From: Roseimicrobium sp. ORNL1
GTDB taxonomy: Bacteria; Verrucomicrobiota; Verrucomicrobiia; Verrucomicrobiales; Verrucomicrobiaceae
Length of the DNA: 64,000 nt
Reading direction: 5' to 3'
Assembly (NCBI RefSeq): GCF_011044495.1
Contig: NZ_CP049143.1
Span: 558,001 to 622,000, forward strand
How positions within the stretch are numbered: the stretch's first letter is position 1; each line of letters begins with the position of its first letter. The notes below the pieces were generated by a model. The model made no database searches. It was not told where the DNA came from and was given only the letters and a program-made list of their open reading frames with translations. Position numbers and translations under genes: made by a program. Of the stretch, positions 52,320-60,585 are shown one piece after another.

Positions 52320-52787
52320 ATGGCTGTGCGTTTCCCAGAGTCTCTTGTCAGGCAAGCGCTTGATTTGCGTGCTGTTTTTCCGCGCAGTCCACGGGAAACG
52401 CTGGGGGGTTACGTGCTCGCGGCACGTATCGTGGACAAAGCCAGGGCGGCTTTGGTTGACCAGCTCGGCGAATACACTTTTGCGGGTCCGAATTCACTGG
52501 ATTGGCTCTTCTTCGAGTTCACGGGACTCGAACCCGAAGATTTGAAGGCTTTTGTTGCTACGGGCGCCACGGACTTAGAAGTTGCGGACTGGATTGCCGC
52601 ACATGCACAGCCCCGAGAACGACTGGAAATCATCAAGTGGAACAACCGTATCCGGGATCTTCGGTTGAGTGAGGCTCCCGACTTCGCGCAGGAGTACATG
52701 GAAGAGTACATTGCGCGACACGTGCCAAAGCACCGGCCTGTATATCACTACCTGGATATTTACGATTTGGAGGAGGGGCGTCTCTGA
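52320..52787 (+). CDS. DUF5069 domain protein
   Basis: This is a 155-residue cytoplasmic protein. It has the DUF5069 pattern FPRSPRETLGGYVLAARIVDKARA, the LDWLFFEFTG turn, and VATGATDLEVADWIAAHAQP, followed by a helical C-terminus ending in YHYLDIYDLEEGRL. The domain is common in Verrucomicrobia and Planctomycetes with unknown function. The LuxR regulator gene originally began 21 bases downstream (ATG at 52809), so these two were probably one operon before the IS5 insertion. An operator-like palindrome lies upstream. Confidence 0.85.
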   Translation: MAVRFPESLVRQALDLRAVFPRSPRETLGGYVLAARIVDKARAALVDQLGEYTFAGPNSLDWLFFEFTGLEPEDLKAFVATGATDLEVADWIAAHAQPRERLEIIKWNNRIRDLRLSEAPDFAQEYMEEYIARHVPKHRPVYHYLDIYDLEEGRL

Positions 52788-52808
52788 CAGTGTTCTACCC
52801 GAATGTAT

Positions 52809-52827
52809 ATGAGTGCCGGGGACCTAG
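52809..52827 (+). pseudogene. Severed first codons of the LuxR-type regulator gene
   Basis: ATG AGT GCC GGG GAC CTA G encodes MSAGDL plus one base of the next codon. Joining it to base 53685, after removing the IS and one CTAG copy, continues as ARFSKAVLALQECR in frame with the regulator downstream. The split falls inside codon 7. This is direct evidence of the insertion event. Confidence 0.85.
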
Positions 52828-53681
52828 GTCGTGTCTGAGAACCTCAAATGAGTCTTAAATAACGTGGCTCAGAGGGCATTTGGTGGCAGCATAGGAACGA
52901 CATGAAAGTTCGATTTCTCTGGTGGGAGCCGCTGAAAAAGCGGCTCACAAAAATGGTGGTGCCCAGGTAAATCAAGGCGGGCGGCCTCGCACCGACTTGG
53001 GCCTGTTATTGGACGCCCTGTTCTATCGCCTGCGCAACGCAGGGCCCTGGCGTGACCTTCCAGAGCGGTTCGGGCCGTACTCCACCATTCACGGCTGGCA
53101 CAGCCGCTGGGCCAAGGAGGGCCTTTGGTTCAAAATCCTGGAGGTCTTCACGCGCCGAGTCCGCGGTCCGGTGCGCTTGGTGGATGGCACTCACATCCTG
53201 GTGCACCAATGTGCGGCCAATCCCGCTGGCGGTGCTGCCGCACAAGCCATGGGAAAGACGCGTGGTGGACGCAACACCAAGCTCATGGCTCTGACCGATG
53301 CCCGAGGTCGCTTGGTCAACACAGCTCTCATTGAAGGACAGGCTTACGAAGGACGTCATGTGGTCAATCTAATCAGAGTGGGATGTAATCTGCGCATCGT
53401 GGGGGACAAGGGTTTTGATGATGACAAACTTCGCGACACACTACGCGCCTTGGGTCATCAACCGTGCTTCCCCACCAAGAAGAACCGCAAACACCAGGTG
53501 CGCATCCCCAAGAAACTCTACCGCACTCGATACCGGGTGGAGAACTTCTTCTGCCGCTTGAAGCGATGGGGCTGCACCGCCACCCGTCGTGACAAGCTCG
53601 CTCAGAACTTCCTGTCCCTTATTCACTTCGCCGCAGTGATTGACTGGCTAAGGTCCTAAATACAGGTTTTCAGACACGACC
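52827..53681 (+). mobile_element. IS5-family insertion sequence, 855 bp
   Basis: The ends are 18-bp inverted repeats with one mismatch: GGTCGTGTCTGAGAACCT at 52827-52844 against the reverse complement of 53664-53681. They are bracketed by CTAG at 52824-52827 and 53681-53684, which fits a short target duplication; the exact border is ambiguous by one base because CTAG overlaps the end. It encodes a DDE transposase. Its insertion has cut the LuxR-type gene after codon 6. The near-identical ends suggest a fairly recent event. Confidence 0.92.
52902..53659 (+). CDS. IS5-family transposase, likely made by a -1 frameshift
   Basis: The DDE residues are in LVDGTHILVHQ, IVGDKGFDDD and TRYRVENFFCRLKRW, the YxxEN/DDE layout of IS5 enzymes. 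A short frame starts at the ATG at 52902 (FLWWEPLKKRLTK, like the usual IS5 N-terminus) and stops after 22 codons. The main frame (from GTG at 52922 to 53659) lies one base back and continues with GGRPRTDLGLLLDALFYRLR. The switch falls on a run of five A at about 52949-52953, where an AAA lysine codon can slip back one base. A frameshift-fused product of about 252 residues is therefore plausible; otherwise the GTG start gives 245 residues. Confidence 0.85.
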
Positions 53682-53737
53682 TAGCTCGTTTCTCCAAGGC
53701 AGTACTGGCGCTCCAGGAGTGCCGTTACTCAGCGGAA

Positions 53738-54739
53738 TTGGGTTCGGGATTGCTGCGCGCCATGCAGACTCTTTTTAGGGTCGACATCCAAATGGTCAAC
53801 ACGGTGCATGGTGACCAGATGGGTGTCTACACTACAACTTGCCCTGTTCCGGCAGAGCAAATGGAAGTGTTCAACGCGCACATTCATCAGCACCCGCTCA
53901 TTGAGCTTATTATGCGAAGGCCTGGCGAGCCCATGCGGGCGGCGCGGTGGTCAGATTACACGACTTTGCGGAGATTCAAGCAGACTGGGCTGTACCACGA
54001 TTACTTCCGCAAGCTCGGGATGCGCCGTCAACTTGCCGCAACTCTCGATGTGAACGGTGAGAATACCATTGCGCTGGCCTTTAGCCGTTCTGGGAGTGAT
54101 TTCCGTCCTGACGACGCGAGCTTGCTGGAATTGTTTCTGCCGCACGTACAGTGCATGATTCAGAACATGATAGACCGGGAGGTGGTCTTGGCGCTATGTG
54201 ATGTCGCTATGAATAACGAGGCGGTCATGCTGGTAGATGACAGTGGGGCCTTGGTCTATGCCACCGAGCACGCACGGCGCCTCGCACGTGAGCACTTTTC
54301 CGTTCATACTGCTGATGGTCTCCCAGTGGAAATCCGGTCCTGGCTGCAGGGCTCTCCTGCGCTTGGGTTAGTTCGGATTTGGGACCTGCCTGGGTGCCGC
54401 CTGTCTTGCACCTGCAGCGGTCTCGTGCGCATCGAAGGCGCTTTGGATGAGATTTGCCAAGGCATGCGCAGCTCGACGCACGTGCGTCGTTTGAGCTTTG
54501 TCGAGTCCCGTATGGAGCAGACGGTGAAGGTGCTGCAAGTACTCGGACTGACACTGCGCGAAGCGGAGGTGCTTCACTGGATGGCTGAGGGGAAGCGCAA
54601 TGGTGAGATAGCAATCATCCTGGGGATGAAGGAGCGTACGGTAGACAAGCATCGTGAACACCTGTTTGCGAAGCTCGGTGTGGAGACCCGCACCGCAGCC
54701 GTTGCCGCTGCGCGAAACGCGGCCGTTTTGCAAAATTAG
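53738..54739 (+). CDS. LuxR-family regulator, 5' end displaced by an IS element
   Basis: The open frame downstream of the IS encodes up to 333 residues from a TTG at 53738. The reconstructed original is 357 residues starting at 52809, with no frame change. The N-terminal 170 residues resemble a sensor or GAF-like domain (TVHGDQMGVYTTT, HQHPLIELIMRRPGEP, FRPDDASLLELFLPHVQCMI). The C-terminal LuxR helix-turn-helix is LTLREAEVLHWMAEGKRNGEIAIILGMKERTVDKHREHLFAKLGV. The IS separates it from its own promoter, so it may be silent, or be expressed from inside the IS. The in-frame remnant ARFSKAVLALQECRYSAELG lies just after the insertion point. Confidence 0.88.
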   Translation: MGSGLLRAMQTLFRVDIQMVNTVHGDQMGVYTTTCPVPAEQMEVFNAHIHQHPLIELIMRRPGEPMRAARWSDYTTLRRFKQTGLYHDYFRKLGMRRQLAATLDVNGENTIALAFSRSGSDFRPDDASLLELFLPHVQCMIQNMIDREVVLALCDVAMNNEAVMLVDDSGALVYATEHARRLAREHFSVHTADGLPVEIRSWLQGSPALGLVRIWDLPGCRLSCTCSGLVRIEGALDEICQGMRSSTHVRRLSFVESRMEQTVKVLQVLGLTLREAEVLHWMAEGKRNGEIAIILGMKERTVDKHREHLFAKLGVETRTAAVAAARNAAVLQN

Positions 54740-54860
54740 CGTACATTGTGGACTGGATGCTGAAGAAGCCGCTTGTCTTTGAACTCACTGCCTCCGGGCG
54801 AGCTTGCAACCCCATCCACAATTCTTGTAACATGACCGCAGCTACCCCGTAACTCCTGCC

Positions 54861-55850
54861 ATGAACACGCCTACGCCTACCCGCCGCGATTTCATTCTCC
54901 AAGGACTCACCGCTGCCGGTGGCGCCCTGATTGGTGGTCACGCCTATGCTGAGGCGAGCACCGCCGCTGCTGCTCCGAAGCTGCCCGCTTCCGAAACACT
55001 CGTCACCACGCTGTACAAGTCGCTCGATGAGGCACAGCGCAAGGAGCTCTGCTTCCCCTACGAGCACAAGCTGCGCGGCAAGGTGGACAACAACTGGCAC
55101 ATCACACCGAAGCGCATCGATTCGGTGCTGAACAAGGATCAGCAGGCGATGGTGCGCGAGGCTTTCGACAAGCTTCACAGCGACGAATACAAGCAGAAGG
55201 TCTGGGAGCAGTTCGACGCGGATAACCAGGGCGACGGTGGCTTCGGCAGCGCGAGCATCGCGCTCTTCGGCGAGCCTGGCACTGGCAAGTTCCAGTTCGT
55301 GCTCACGGGCCGGCACTGCACGCGCCGCGCGGATGGCGATAGCTTGGAAGGCACGGCATTCGGCGGACCCATCTTCTACGGCCACGCGGCGAAGTCCTTC
55401 AACGAGGAGGCGGATCACGCTGGCAATGTCTATTGGTACCAAGCCAAGCGCGCGAACGAGGTCTTTGCCGCGCTCGATGGAAAGCAGCGGGAGCTCGCCC
55501 TGGTGGATAATCTCCGTGGTGAACAGGGGAATAACACGGTGAAACTCTCCGGCAAGAGCAGCGGGTTGGATGGGATCCCGGTCGGCGCTTTGTCCGCGGA
55601 CCAGAAGGATCTCGTGCGCAAGGTTCTCGCGGATCTCCTGCTGCCTTTCCGCAAGGAGGATGCGGCGGAATCCATGAAGCTCATCGAGAAGAATGGCTTC
55701 GATACGTTGCACATGGCCTTCAGCAAAAACCACGACATTGGAAATGACGGTGTGTGGGACATCTGGCAGATCGAGGGGCCTGCCATGATCTGGTACTTCC
55801 GGGGCGCACCGCACGTGCATTGCTGGGCACACATCAAGGAGACCGCGTAA
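54861..55850 (+). CDS. DUF3500 domain protein with twin-arginine-like leader
   Basis: This is a 329-residue protein whose leader TRRDFILQGLTAAGGALIGGHAYA has the RR-F pattern of the Tat pathway, so it is probably folded before export. The body has the DUF3500 features: a long helix TTLYKSLDEAQRKELCFPYEH, a FQFVLTGRHCTRRADGDSLEGTAFGGPIFYGH core and WDIWQIEGPAMIWYFRGAPHVHCWAH near the end, with conserved arginine and histidine residues that may bind metal. The family has no established reaction. The ATG at 54861 is the first start in frame. Confidence 0.85.
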   Translation: MNTPTPTRRDFILQGLTAAGGALIGGHAYAEASTAAAAPKLPASETLVTTLYKSLDEAQRKELCFPYEHKLRGKVDNNWHITPKRIDSVLNKDQQAMVREAFDKLHSDEYKQKVWEQFDADNQGDGGFGSASIALFGEPGTGKFQFVLTGRHCTRRADGDSLEGTAFGGPIFYGHAAKSFNEEADHAGNVYWYQAKRANEVFAALDGKQRELALVDNLRGEQGNNTVKLSGKSSGLDGIPVGALSADQKDLVRKVLADLLLPFRKEDAAESMKLIEKNGFDTLHMAFSKNHDIGNDGVWDIWQIEGPAMIWYFRGAPHVHCWAHIKETA

Positions 55851-55984
55851 AACCCACCAAAGCTTGCCTCGCATTGCGCGTCTGATTGCAATGCGGGGCT
55901 GATAAATTTACGTTCACATTTTCGCGACGCGGTTTACATTTCTTTATCTCCCGCGATGTACGCGGGCGGGTGAATCGCAGGCTT

Positions 55985-56509
55985 ATGGATTTCCCAGACG
56001 ACCTTTCCAGTTTTATTCTCCTCACCTCTGTTGCGGAGAACTATGTCACCATCGGCATCTTGCTCGCCGGTCTGTCCGCGGTTTGTTTTGTCTTTTGCTG
56101 GTACCTGCTCAGCACCTCAAAGGTGTTTGATGGCCTGAAGCGGTGGCAGGTCCAGGTCTGCGATTTCGGAAAGCTCCGGCCCATCAGAGAGCACTGCAAG
56201 GTAAACGAACTGACCGTGAAGGATAAGCTGTCCTGCTATCAGGATGGACAGCTGCTGTTCCTCTGCCATGAACCGCTTCCCTTCAGTATCGGGAAGCGCT
56301 GCTGGCGCATTCCGCTGGCGGAGTTGAAGCCCCGTGGAGATGCCGTGTATGACTTTGCCATCGCCACGCCCCAAGGTCCGCTGCTGTGCTTCTTCGGCCC
56401 GAAGTTCCGCAGCCAGTTCATGGTGGTGGATGGAACCCAGCCCAAGGAGAATGCCCCGCTCGGAGGAGTGCGGGCGGCTGTCTCAATCGGGCCGCGCAAC
56501 CATAAGTGA
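55985..56509 (+). CDS. Single-pass membrane protein of unknown function
   Basis: This is a 174-residue protein with one hydrophobic segment at about residues 22-45 (ILLAGLSAVCFVFCWYLL) and a cytoplasmic beta-rich part. Phrases such as LSCYQDGQLLFLCHEPLPFSI and LCFFGPKFRSQFMVVDG suggest a small sandwich or PH-like domain, but no motif is diagnostic. The ATG at 55985 was chosen; a frame extending 99 bases upstream has no supporting features. The gene is convergent with the lipoprotein gene and their last 27 bases overlap. Confidence 0.6.
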   Translation: MDFPDDLSSFILLTSVAENYVTIGILLAGLSAVCFVFCWYLLSTSKVFDGLKRWQVQVCDFGKLRPIREHCKVNELTVKDKLSCYQDGQLLFLCHEPLPFSIGKRCWRIPLAELKPRGDAVYDFAIATPQGPLLCFFGPKFRSQFMVVDGTQPKENAPLGGVRAAVSIGPRNHK

Positions 56510-57676
56510 AGTCGTGGCGGGATCCGTGAGGTAGCCAATGCCAAACTTGATGGGCATTCCAAAGTTTTGGTAGGCCGTGTAGAGATCCGGCTGCTCGTAC
56601 TTTTGGAAGATGTCGAGCGTGTGCACATAGTTGCCATAAAGGTTCACCTGCCATTGATGCTCGCCGAATGCGTGGTAAGGGATGCCGCTGGGATCCTGCA
56701 CGATGCCGCGGCAGTGCGTGAGCACATGATTGCGGACATTGCTGAAGTAGGGCTCATGCATCAGGTAGCTGGCGCTTTTTGCGAGCACGGCCGGCTTTCC
56801 GAGCGAGGTGGCGAAGCGCAGGAAGGGTCCGTCGGGCTTGCAGGCGCCGTCACCGAGGTCCTGGGAGAAGTAGTACAGGCGCTTCGAGCCGCCCCCGCCG
56901 TGATAGCGAATGAGCAGGCCGGGCGGGGTGCCGTTGGATTTGGAAATCACCACGGGATTGCCATCTCCATCGAGTTTCACGGCGTCGATGCTGTCCACCG
57001 CGTGACCGGTGCGGGCGAGGAAGACAAGGAAGACCGGTAGCACGCCGCGGAAGCGTGTGGATTGTAGGTCTGACTTCATCTCCTTCGTGATGAAGTAGGA
57101 GAACTGCAGGATGTTATCGAGAGAGTTGTAGAGGCCATCGCAACCGGAGGCGATGTCATCCGGCGTGAGCCAGCCCCAATCGGGCAGGGGATCGCAAGGC
57201 TCCAGGCCGCAAAGCAGGTAGGTGTCCGCATTGGGATAGAAGAGCTGGGCAAAGAGGAAGTCCGGTCCGCTGAAGGGGTAGAAGACCGCACTTGCGCGCC
57301 GCAGGTCGCTGATTTCCGTGCTGGCCCAGGTGCTCACCGGTTGTCCGTGGCGCAGTGTGAAGTCGTGCCACAGGCCATTCATGCGGGTGGCGTGGCTTTG
57401 CCATTGGGGCGAGGCCCGCAGTTCGCGGAAGGAATCCTGGCCACCGAGAGGCGGCATGCCTGCCAGAAAGCGTGCCGCATCGTTTAGTGCGACCGCGTCG
57501 GTGGGAACATTGAGATTTACCGGGGTGGGATCGGTCTCGGGCTCGCTGCCATCCACCGCCTCCGCCCTGGGCACCTCCACCGGTTCGGAAGTGGTGCTGC
57601 AGTGGGTCAGTAAGAGCATCGCGCTGACCGTGCACACCAGGGAAACAGACCGCAGGAGGAAGCGATGACGGCACAT
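56483..57676 (-). CDS. Lipoprotein of unknown function
   Basis: This is a 397-residue protein whose leader RSVSLVCTVSAMLLLTHC ends in a lipobox cysteine, so it should be lipid-anchored in the envelope. The body is rich in tryptophan, proline and aromatic residues, with segments such as SGPDFLFAQLFYPNADTYLLCGLEPCD and GTPPGLLIRYHGGGGSKRLYYFSQDL. No catalytic signature was recognised. The ATG at 57676 gives the lipobox at a sensible place; ATG codons further upstream are not needed. It is divergent from the permease gene. Confidence 0.7.
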   Translation of the reverse strand: MCRHRFLLRSVSLVCTVSAMLLLTHCSTTSEPVEVPRAEAVDGSEPETDPTPVNLNVPTDAVALNDAARFLAGMPPLGGQDSFRELRASPQWQSHATRMNGLWHDFTLRHGQPVSTWASTEISDLRRASAVFYPFSGPDFLFAQLFYPNADTYLLCGLEPCDPLPDWGWLTPDDIASGCDGLYNSLDNILQFSYFITKEMKSDLQSTRFRGVLPVFLVFLARTGHAVDSIDAVKLDGDGNPVVISKSNGTPPGLLIRYHGGGGSKRLYYFSQDLGDGACKPDGPFLRFATSLGKPAVLAKSASYLMHEPYFSNVRNHVLTHCRGIVQDPSGIPYHAFGEHQWQVNLYGNYVHTLDIFQKYEQPDLYTAYQNFGMPIKFGIGYLTDPATTSLMVARPD

Positions 57677-57776
57677 GTGACTGCAGGCTAGCAGGAATCC
57701 CGATCGCATAAAGCCCGTCTCAATAGGAAGGAGAAAATTCCGGATGCCATCGGCGGATTCTGTGAATTGATGCGCC

Positions 57777-59087
57777 GTGTCTGAAGCCCGCGCCCCGAGT
57801 CTATCTCTCTCAGCCGCCACCTCGATTGTCGTGGCCAGCATGGTGGGCACCGGGGTGTTCACCAGCTTGGGGTTTCAGCTTCCGGGCATCCCCTCCGGGT
57901 TTCCCATCCTGGTATTGTGGGCAGCCGGGGGCATCCTTTCGCTGTGCGGTGCGCTTTGTTATGCCGAGCTGGGTGCCATGCTTCCGCGGTCAGGAGGGGA
58001 GTACCATCTGCTGGCCACCGCATTTCATCCTCTGCTGGGTTTTCTGGCGGGGTGGGTGAGCATGACGGCGGGATTCGCCGCTCCCATTGCGGCTGCGGCG
58101 TTGTTGTTTGGCAGCTACATGCACGGCATCTGGCCCCAGTTGAATCCGCAGGCGCTGGGTGTGGGCTTGGTGCTGGGCATCATGCTGGTGCAGCTCTGCC
58201 ATCTGCAGCTCATCGAGCGCTTTCAGTTGGGGTTCACCGTCCTGAAATTCGGGCTAATCCTCGCGTTCATCGCCGGCGCTTTCTTCATGGCGGGCAAAGA
58301 CTGGTCCCTGCTTGCTCCCAAGGCGGGCGACGCCAGGCTGTACGTGAGCGAGTCGTACGCTGTCTCACTGGTGTATGTGATGTATGCCTATGCGGGTTGG
58401 AACGCGGCGGCGTATGTCGCCGGCGAAATTCGCGATCCGCATCGCAATGTGCCGCGTGCCTTGGTGTGGGGCACCGTCTCGGTGATGGTGTTGTATGTGC
58501 TGCTGAATGCAGTCTTCCTCATCACCACACCCTGGGAGGCGATGAATAATCAGGAGCAGGTGGGGCTCATCTCGGGTCGTGCCATTTTTGGCCAGAGTGG
58601 GGGAGACGCAGCAGGAGCGTTGATTGCTTTTGGACTCATCGCCCATGTGAATGCCATGCTCTTCTCCGGCACGCGGGTGCTGCGGGTGATTGGGCAGGAT
58701 GCGCACTCCCTGCGCGCATTGGATCGGCCCAACAGGCTCGGTGCTCCTTGGCTCGCGGTGGTGCTCATCACCGTGTTCGTCCTGGGGCTCATGCTCACGG
58801 GACGGTTTGAGCAGCTCCTCATCTACATCCAGGGGTTGCTGCTGTTGTCTTCCTTCCTCTGTGTGCTGGCCGTGCCCTGGCTGCGCCGACGGATGCCCAA
58901 GGCCGAGCGTCCCTTCAGGGTGCCGCTCTATCCGCTGCCCATCATTCTGTATTCTTTGGTCAGCGTGTGGATGCTGGTGGCGCTTGCCATCGACAAGCCG
59001 GTGGAGAGCGCGTGGGGGCTTGTGACTTTGCTGATTGGCGTGGTGTTGTACTATTTGACGCGAAACCGTCGGAAGCTGGTCCAGTGA
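57777..59087 (+). CDS. APC-superfamily amino acid permease
   Basis: This is a 436-residue, very hydrophobic transporter with about 12 membrane segments. The N-terminal VVASMVGTGVFTSLG is the conserved APC motif in helix 1 (substrate and sodium site). CYAELGAMLPRSGGEYHLL and the YAYAGWNAAAYVAGEIRDPHRNVPRAL segment in helix 6 are also diagnostic. The protein uses a GTG start. Its stop codon overlaps the next gene's GTG start (GTGA), so the lipoprotein downstream is translationally coupled. The amino acid transported cannot be predicted. Confidence 0.92.
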   Translation: MSEARAPSLSLSAATSIVVASMVGTGVFTSLGFQLPGIPSGFPILVLWAAGGILSLCGALCYAELGAMLPRSGGEYHLLATAFHPLLGFLAGWVSMTAGFAAPIAAAALLFGSYMHGIWPQLNPQALGVGLVLGIMLVQLCHLQLIERFQLGFTVLKFGLILAFIAGAFFMAGKDWSLLAPKAGDARLYVSESYAVSLVYVMYAYAGWNAAAYVAGEIRDPHRNVPRALVWGTVSVMVLYVLLNAVFLITTPWEAMNNQEQVGLISGRAIFGQSGGDAAGALIAFGLIAHVNAMLFSGTRVLRVIGQDAHSLRALDRPNRLGAPWLAVVLITVFVLGLMLTGRFEQLLIYIQGLLLLSSFLCVLAVPWLRRRMPKAERPFRVPLYPLPIILYSLVSVWMLVALAIDKPVESAWGLVTLLIGVVLYYLTRNRRKLVQ

Positions 59088-59938
59088 GTCCCAAATCTTC
59101 AAACCATTCGAGAAGAAGATACCAGCAGGCCGCGGCCTCTTGGGTCCGGTCAGTTGTGCTGCTGCTGACGGTCATGCTCGTGTCTTGCAAGCGCGAACAC
59201 CAAATAGCGACTGTATCGCCACCCCAAGTCCCAGGCACGGAAATGGTGGTGACGGTGTGGAAAGTGGAAGGTGATCTTGTCGTGTGGTTGAACGGTGAGC
59301 CGTTGGGTATTGTGCGAGGGCCGGTCTCCACGGTTAGAGTTTCGGATACACCCTTGAAAGAGGGGGTTAATGAAATCAGAATTACAGGCCCCTCGGCGCA
59401 AGACTTGTCCTTGGACGACCTGTCATGCGCATTGGTGATCAAGGGTCAATCGACTCCGGTGGAATTGAATTTCGAGGAGCCGCGGGAGCGGAGGGGTGGA
59501 TTCAGGCTTCTTCCTGAGGAATGGAAGGCCGCCATTGAACCGGGAGTATTGAAAAGCGGCTCGGCGGGCAAGTGGAAAGCATGGAGTCTGTCTTTAGTAG
59601 AGGCTCTGTGCCGCAAGGACAGTGACCGACTAAAGGCCATGGTGGAAGGTTTCGCAGACATGAGCGACACCGATGTCTCCCCTTTTCTGAGTGCCGCGGT
59701 ACAGGTAAGTACAAGGGTGACGTCCACGGACCAGCTGGAGGTGCGCGAGGGGCATTCTGTGGCACTTCTGACTGCACGACCCGAGTCGCAAACAGGCGCA
59801 GCACGTGCGCTTATCGAGGCGAAGGCCGGAGAGGTGGAGCTGACCATGAAGCAGATACTGGTGCTTCAGGGTAGAGATGGCAGTTTCTATCTTGATACCC
59901 CGAAGGGATGGAAGAAAGTCCTGAATCTCGAGCCATGA
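59084..59938 (+). CDS. Lipoprotein coupled to the permease
   Basis: This 284-residue protein starts at a GTG that overlaps the permease stop codon (GTGA at 59084-59087). A basic leader (SSNHSRRRYQQAAASW) precedes a hydrophobic run VRSVVLLLTVMLVSC with a lipobox cysteine. The mature part is acidic, with a beta-sandwich-like N-terminal half (VVTVWKVEGDLVVWLNGEPLG) and helices after it. No family was recognised. The next gene, diacylglycerol kinase, overlaps its stop codon by ATGA, so all three proteins are probably made in fixed ratio. Confidence 0.75.
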   Translation: MSPKSSNHSRRRYQQAAASWVRSVVLLLTVMLVSCKREHQIATVSPPQVPGTEMVVTVWKVEGDLVVWLNGEPLGIVRGPVSTVRVSDTPLKEGVNEIRITGPSAQDLSLDDLSCALVIKGQSTPVELNFEEPRERRGGFRLLPEEWKAAIEPGVLKSGSAGKWKAWSLSLVEALCRKDSDRLKAMVEGFADMSDTDVSPFLSAAVQVSTRVTSTDQLEVREGHSVALLTARPESQTGAARALIEAKAGEVELTMKQILVLQGRDGSFYLDTPKGWKKVLNLEP

Positions 59939-60291
59939 AGCTCACCCTCAAATGGTCCGCCTTCCGCTGCGCTTTTGTCGGTCTGGCGGACCTGCTGAAG
60001 TCCCAGCCGCATGCCCGTTGGCACCTACTGGCTTCGGTGGGGGTGGTGGGGCTGGGACTGGTGGTCGGCCTGGGCCGGGGGGATTGGCTGGCACTAATCT
60101 TGGCCATGGCCCTGGTCTGGGTGGCTGAGGCGGTGAATACCGCGATTGAGTTGGCGTGTGACGCGATCACGCTGGAGCGGCACCCCCTCATTGGCCGGGC
60201 AAAAGATATGGCTGCAGCGGCAGTTTTATTGGCGGCGGGATTTGCCATGGTGGTCGCCGCGATCGTGTTTTTGCCGAGGTTCGTCGCTTAA
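59935..60291 (+). CDS. dgkA: Diacylglycerol / undecaprenol kinase
   Basis: This is a 118-residue integral membrane kinase of the DgkA family. It has three membrane segments, the conserved EAVNTAIELACD motif with the catalytic glutamate and asparagine, and the KDMAAAAVLLA segment, which binds ATP and lipid. The ATG overlaps the lipoprotein stop codon (ATGA), so it is part of the permease-lipoprotein unit. In Gram-negative bacteria the enzyme recycles diacylglycerol; in others it phosphorylates undecaprenol, and the sequence does not settle which. Confidence 0.9.
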   Translation: MKLTLKWSAFRCAFVGLADLLKSQPHARWHLLASVGVVGLGLVVGLGRGDWLALILAMALVWVAEAVNTAIELACDAITLERHPLIGRAKDMAAAAVLLAAGFAMVVAAIVFLPRFVA

Positions 60292-60489
60292 TCAGGGCTG
60301 TATAGAATGATTACTGCCTGAAAATCAGCTGTTTAAGTGCGGTGCACCACCTCGTTTCTCGCGTGGTGAGGCGTTCCGGGCGCATGCCGGGGGTCGTGAA
60401 TCGTTCGAAATTGAGTCGAAATGGCTCAATTCACCCCTGTTCTGTTAAGATCCGTTAGGAAAAATGCTCAAAAAAATACCAAACTTTTT

Positions 60490-60517
60490 TTGACAGAGAT
60501 TGCCAGGCCAGTACCTT
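60490..60517 (+). promoter_or_regulatory. Promoter of the tRNA-Thr/tuf operon
   Basis: A consensus TTGACA (60490-60495) preceded by a run of T residues is followed after 16 bases by TACCTT, a weak -10 box. An A/T-rich stretch upstream could act as an UP element. It is the only good candidate in the gap, and the stable-RNA and tuf genes downstream would need strong transcription. Confidence 0.6.
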
Positions 60518-60546
60518 GCGGACCTCTTTTTCGGCAAGGACCGGGG

Positions 60547-60585
60547 GACCTTCCTCTCCACGCGTATGTGTGGAAGGGTCTTTTT
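60547..60585 (+). terminator. Terminator-like stem-loop in the tRNA-Thr/tuf leader
   Basis: A stem of GACC-TTCC with GGAAGGGTC (one bulge) plus an inner CCAC/GTGG closes a small loop (60547-60580) and is followed by TTTTT at 60581-60585. It lies about 30 bases downstream of the promoter and 42 bases before tRNA-Thr. It would cut short part of the transcripts, as an attenuator does. Confidence 0.55.

Noticed and set aside
54225-55874. Minus-strand frames of 129-419 codons opposite the LuxR and DUF3500 genes
   Set aside because: They are shadows of strong plus-strand genes, and the longest reads through both.
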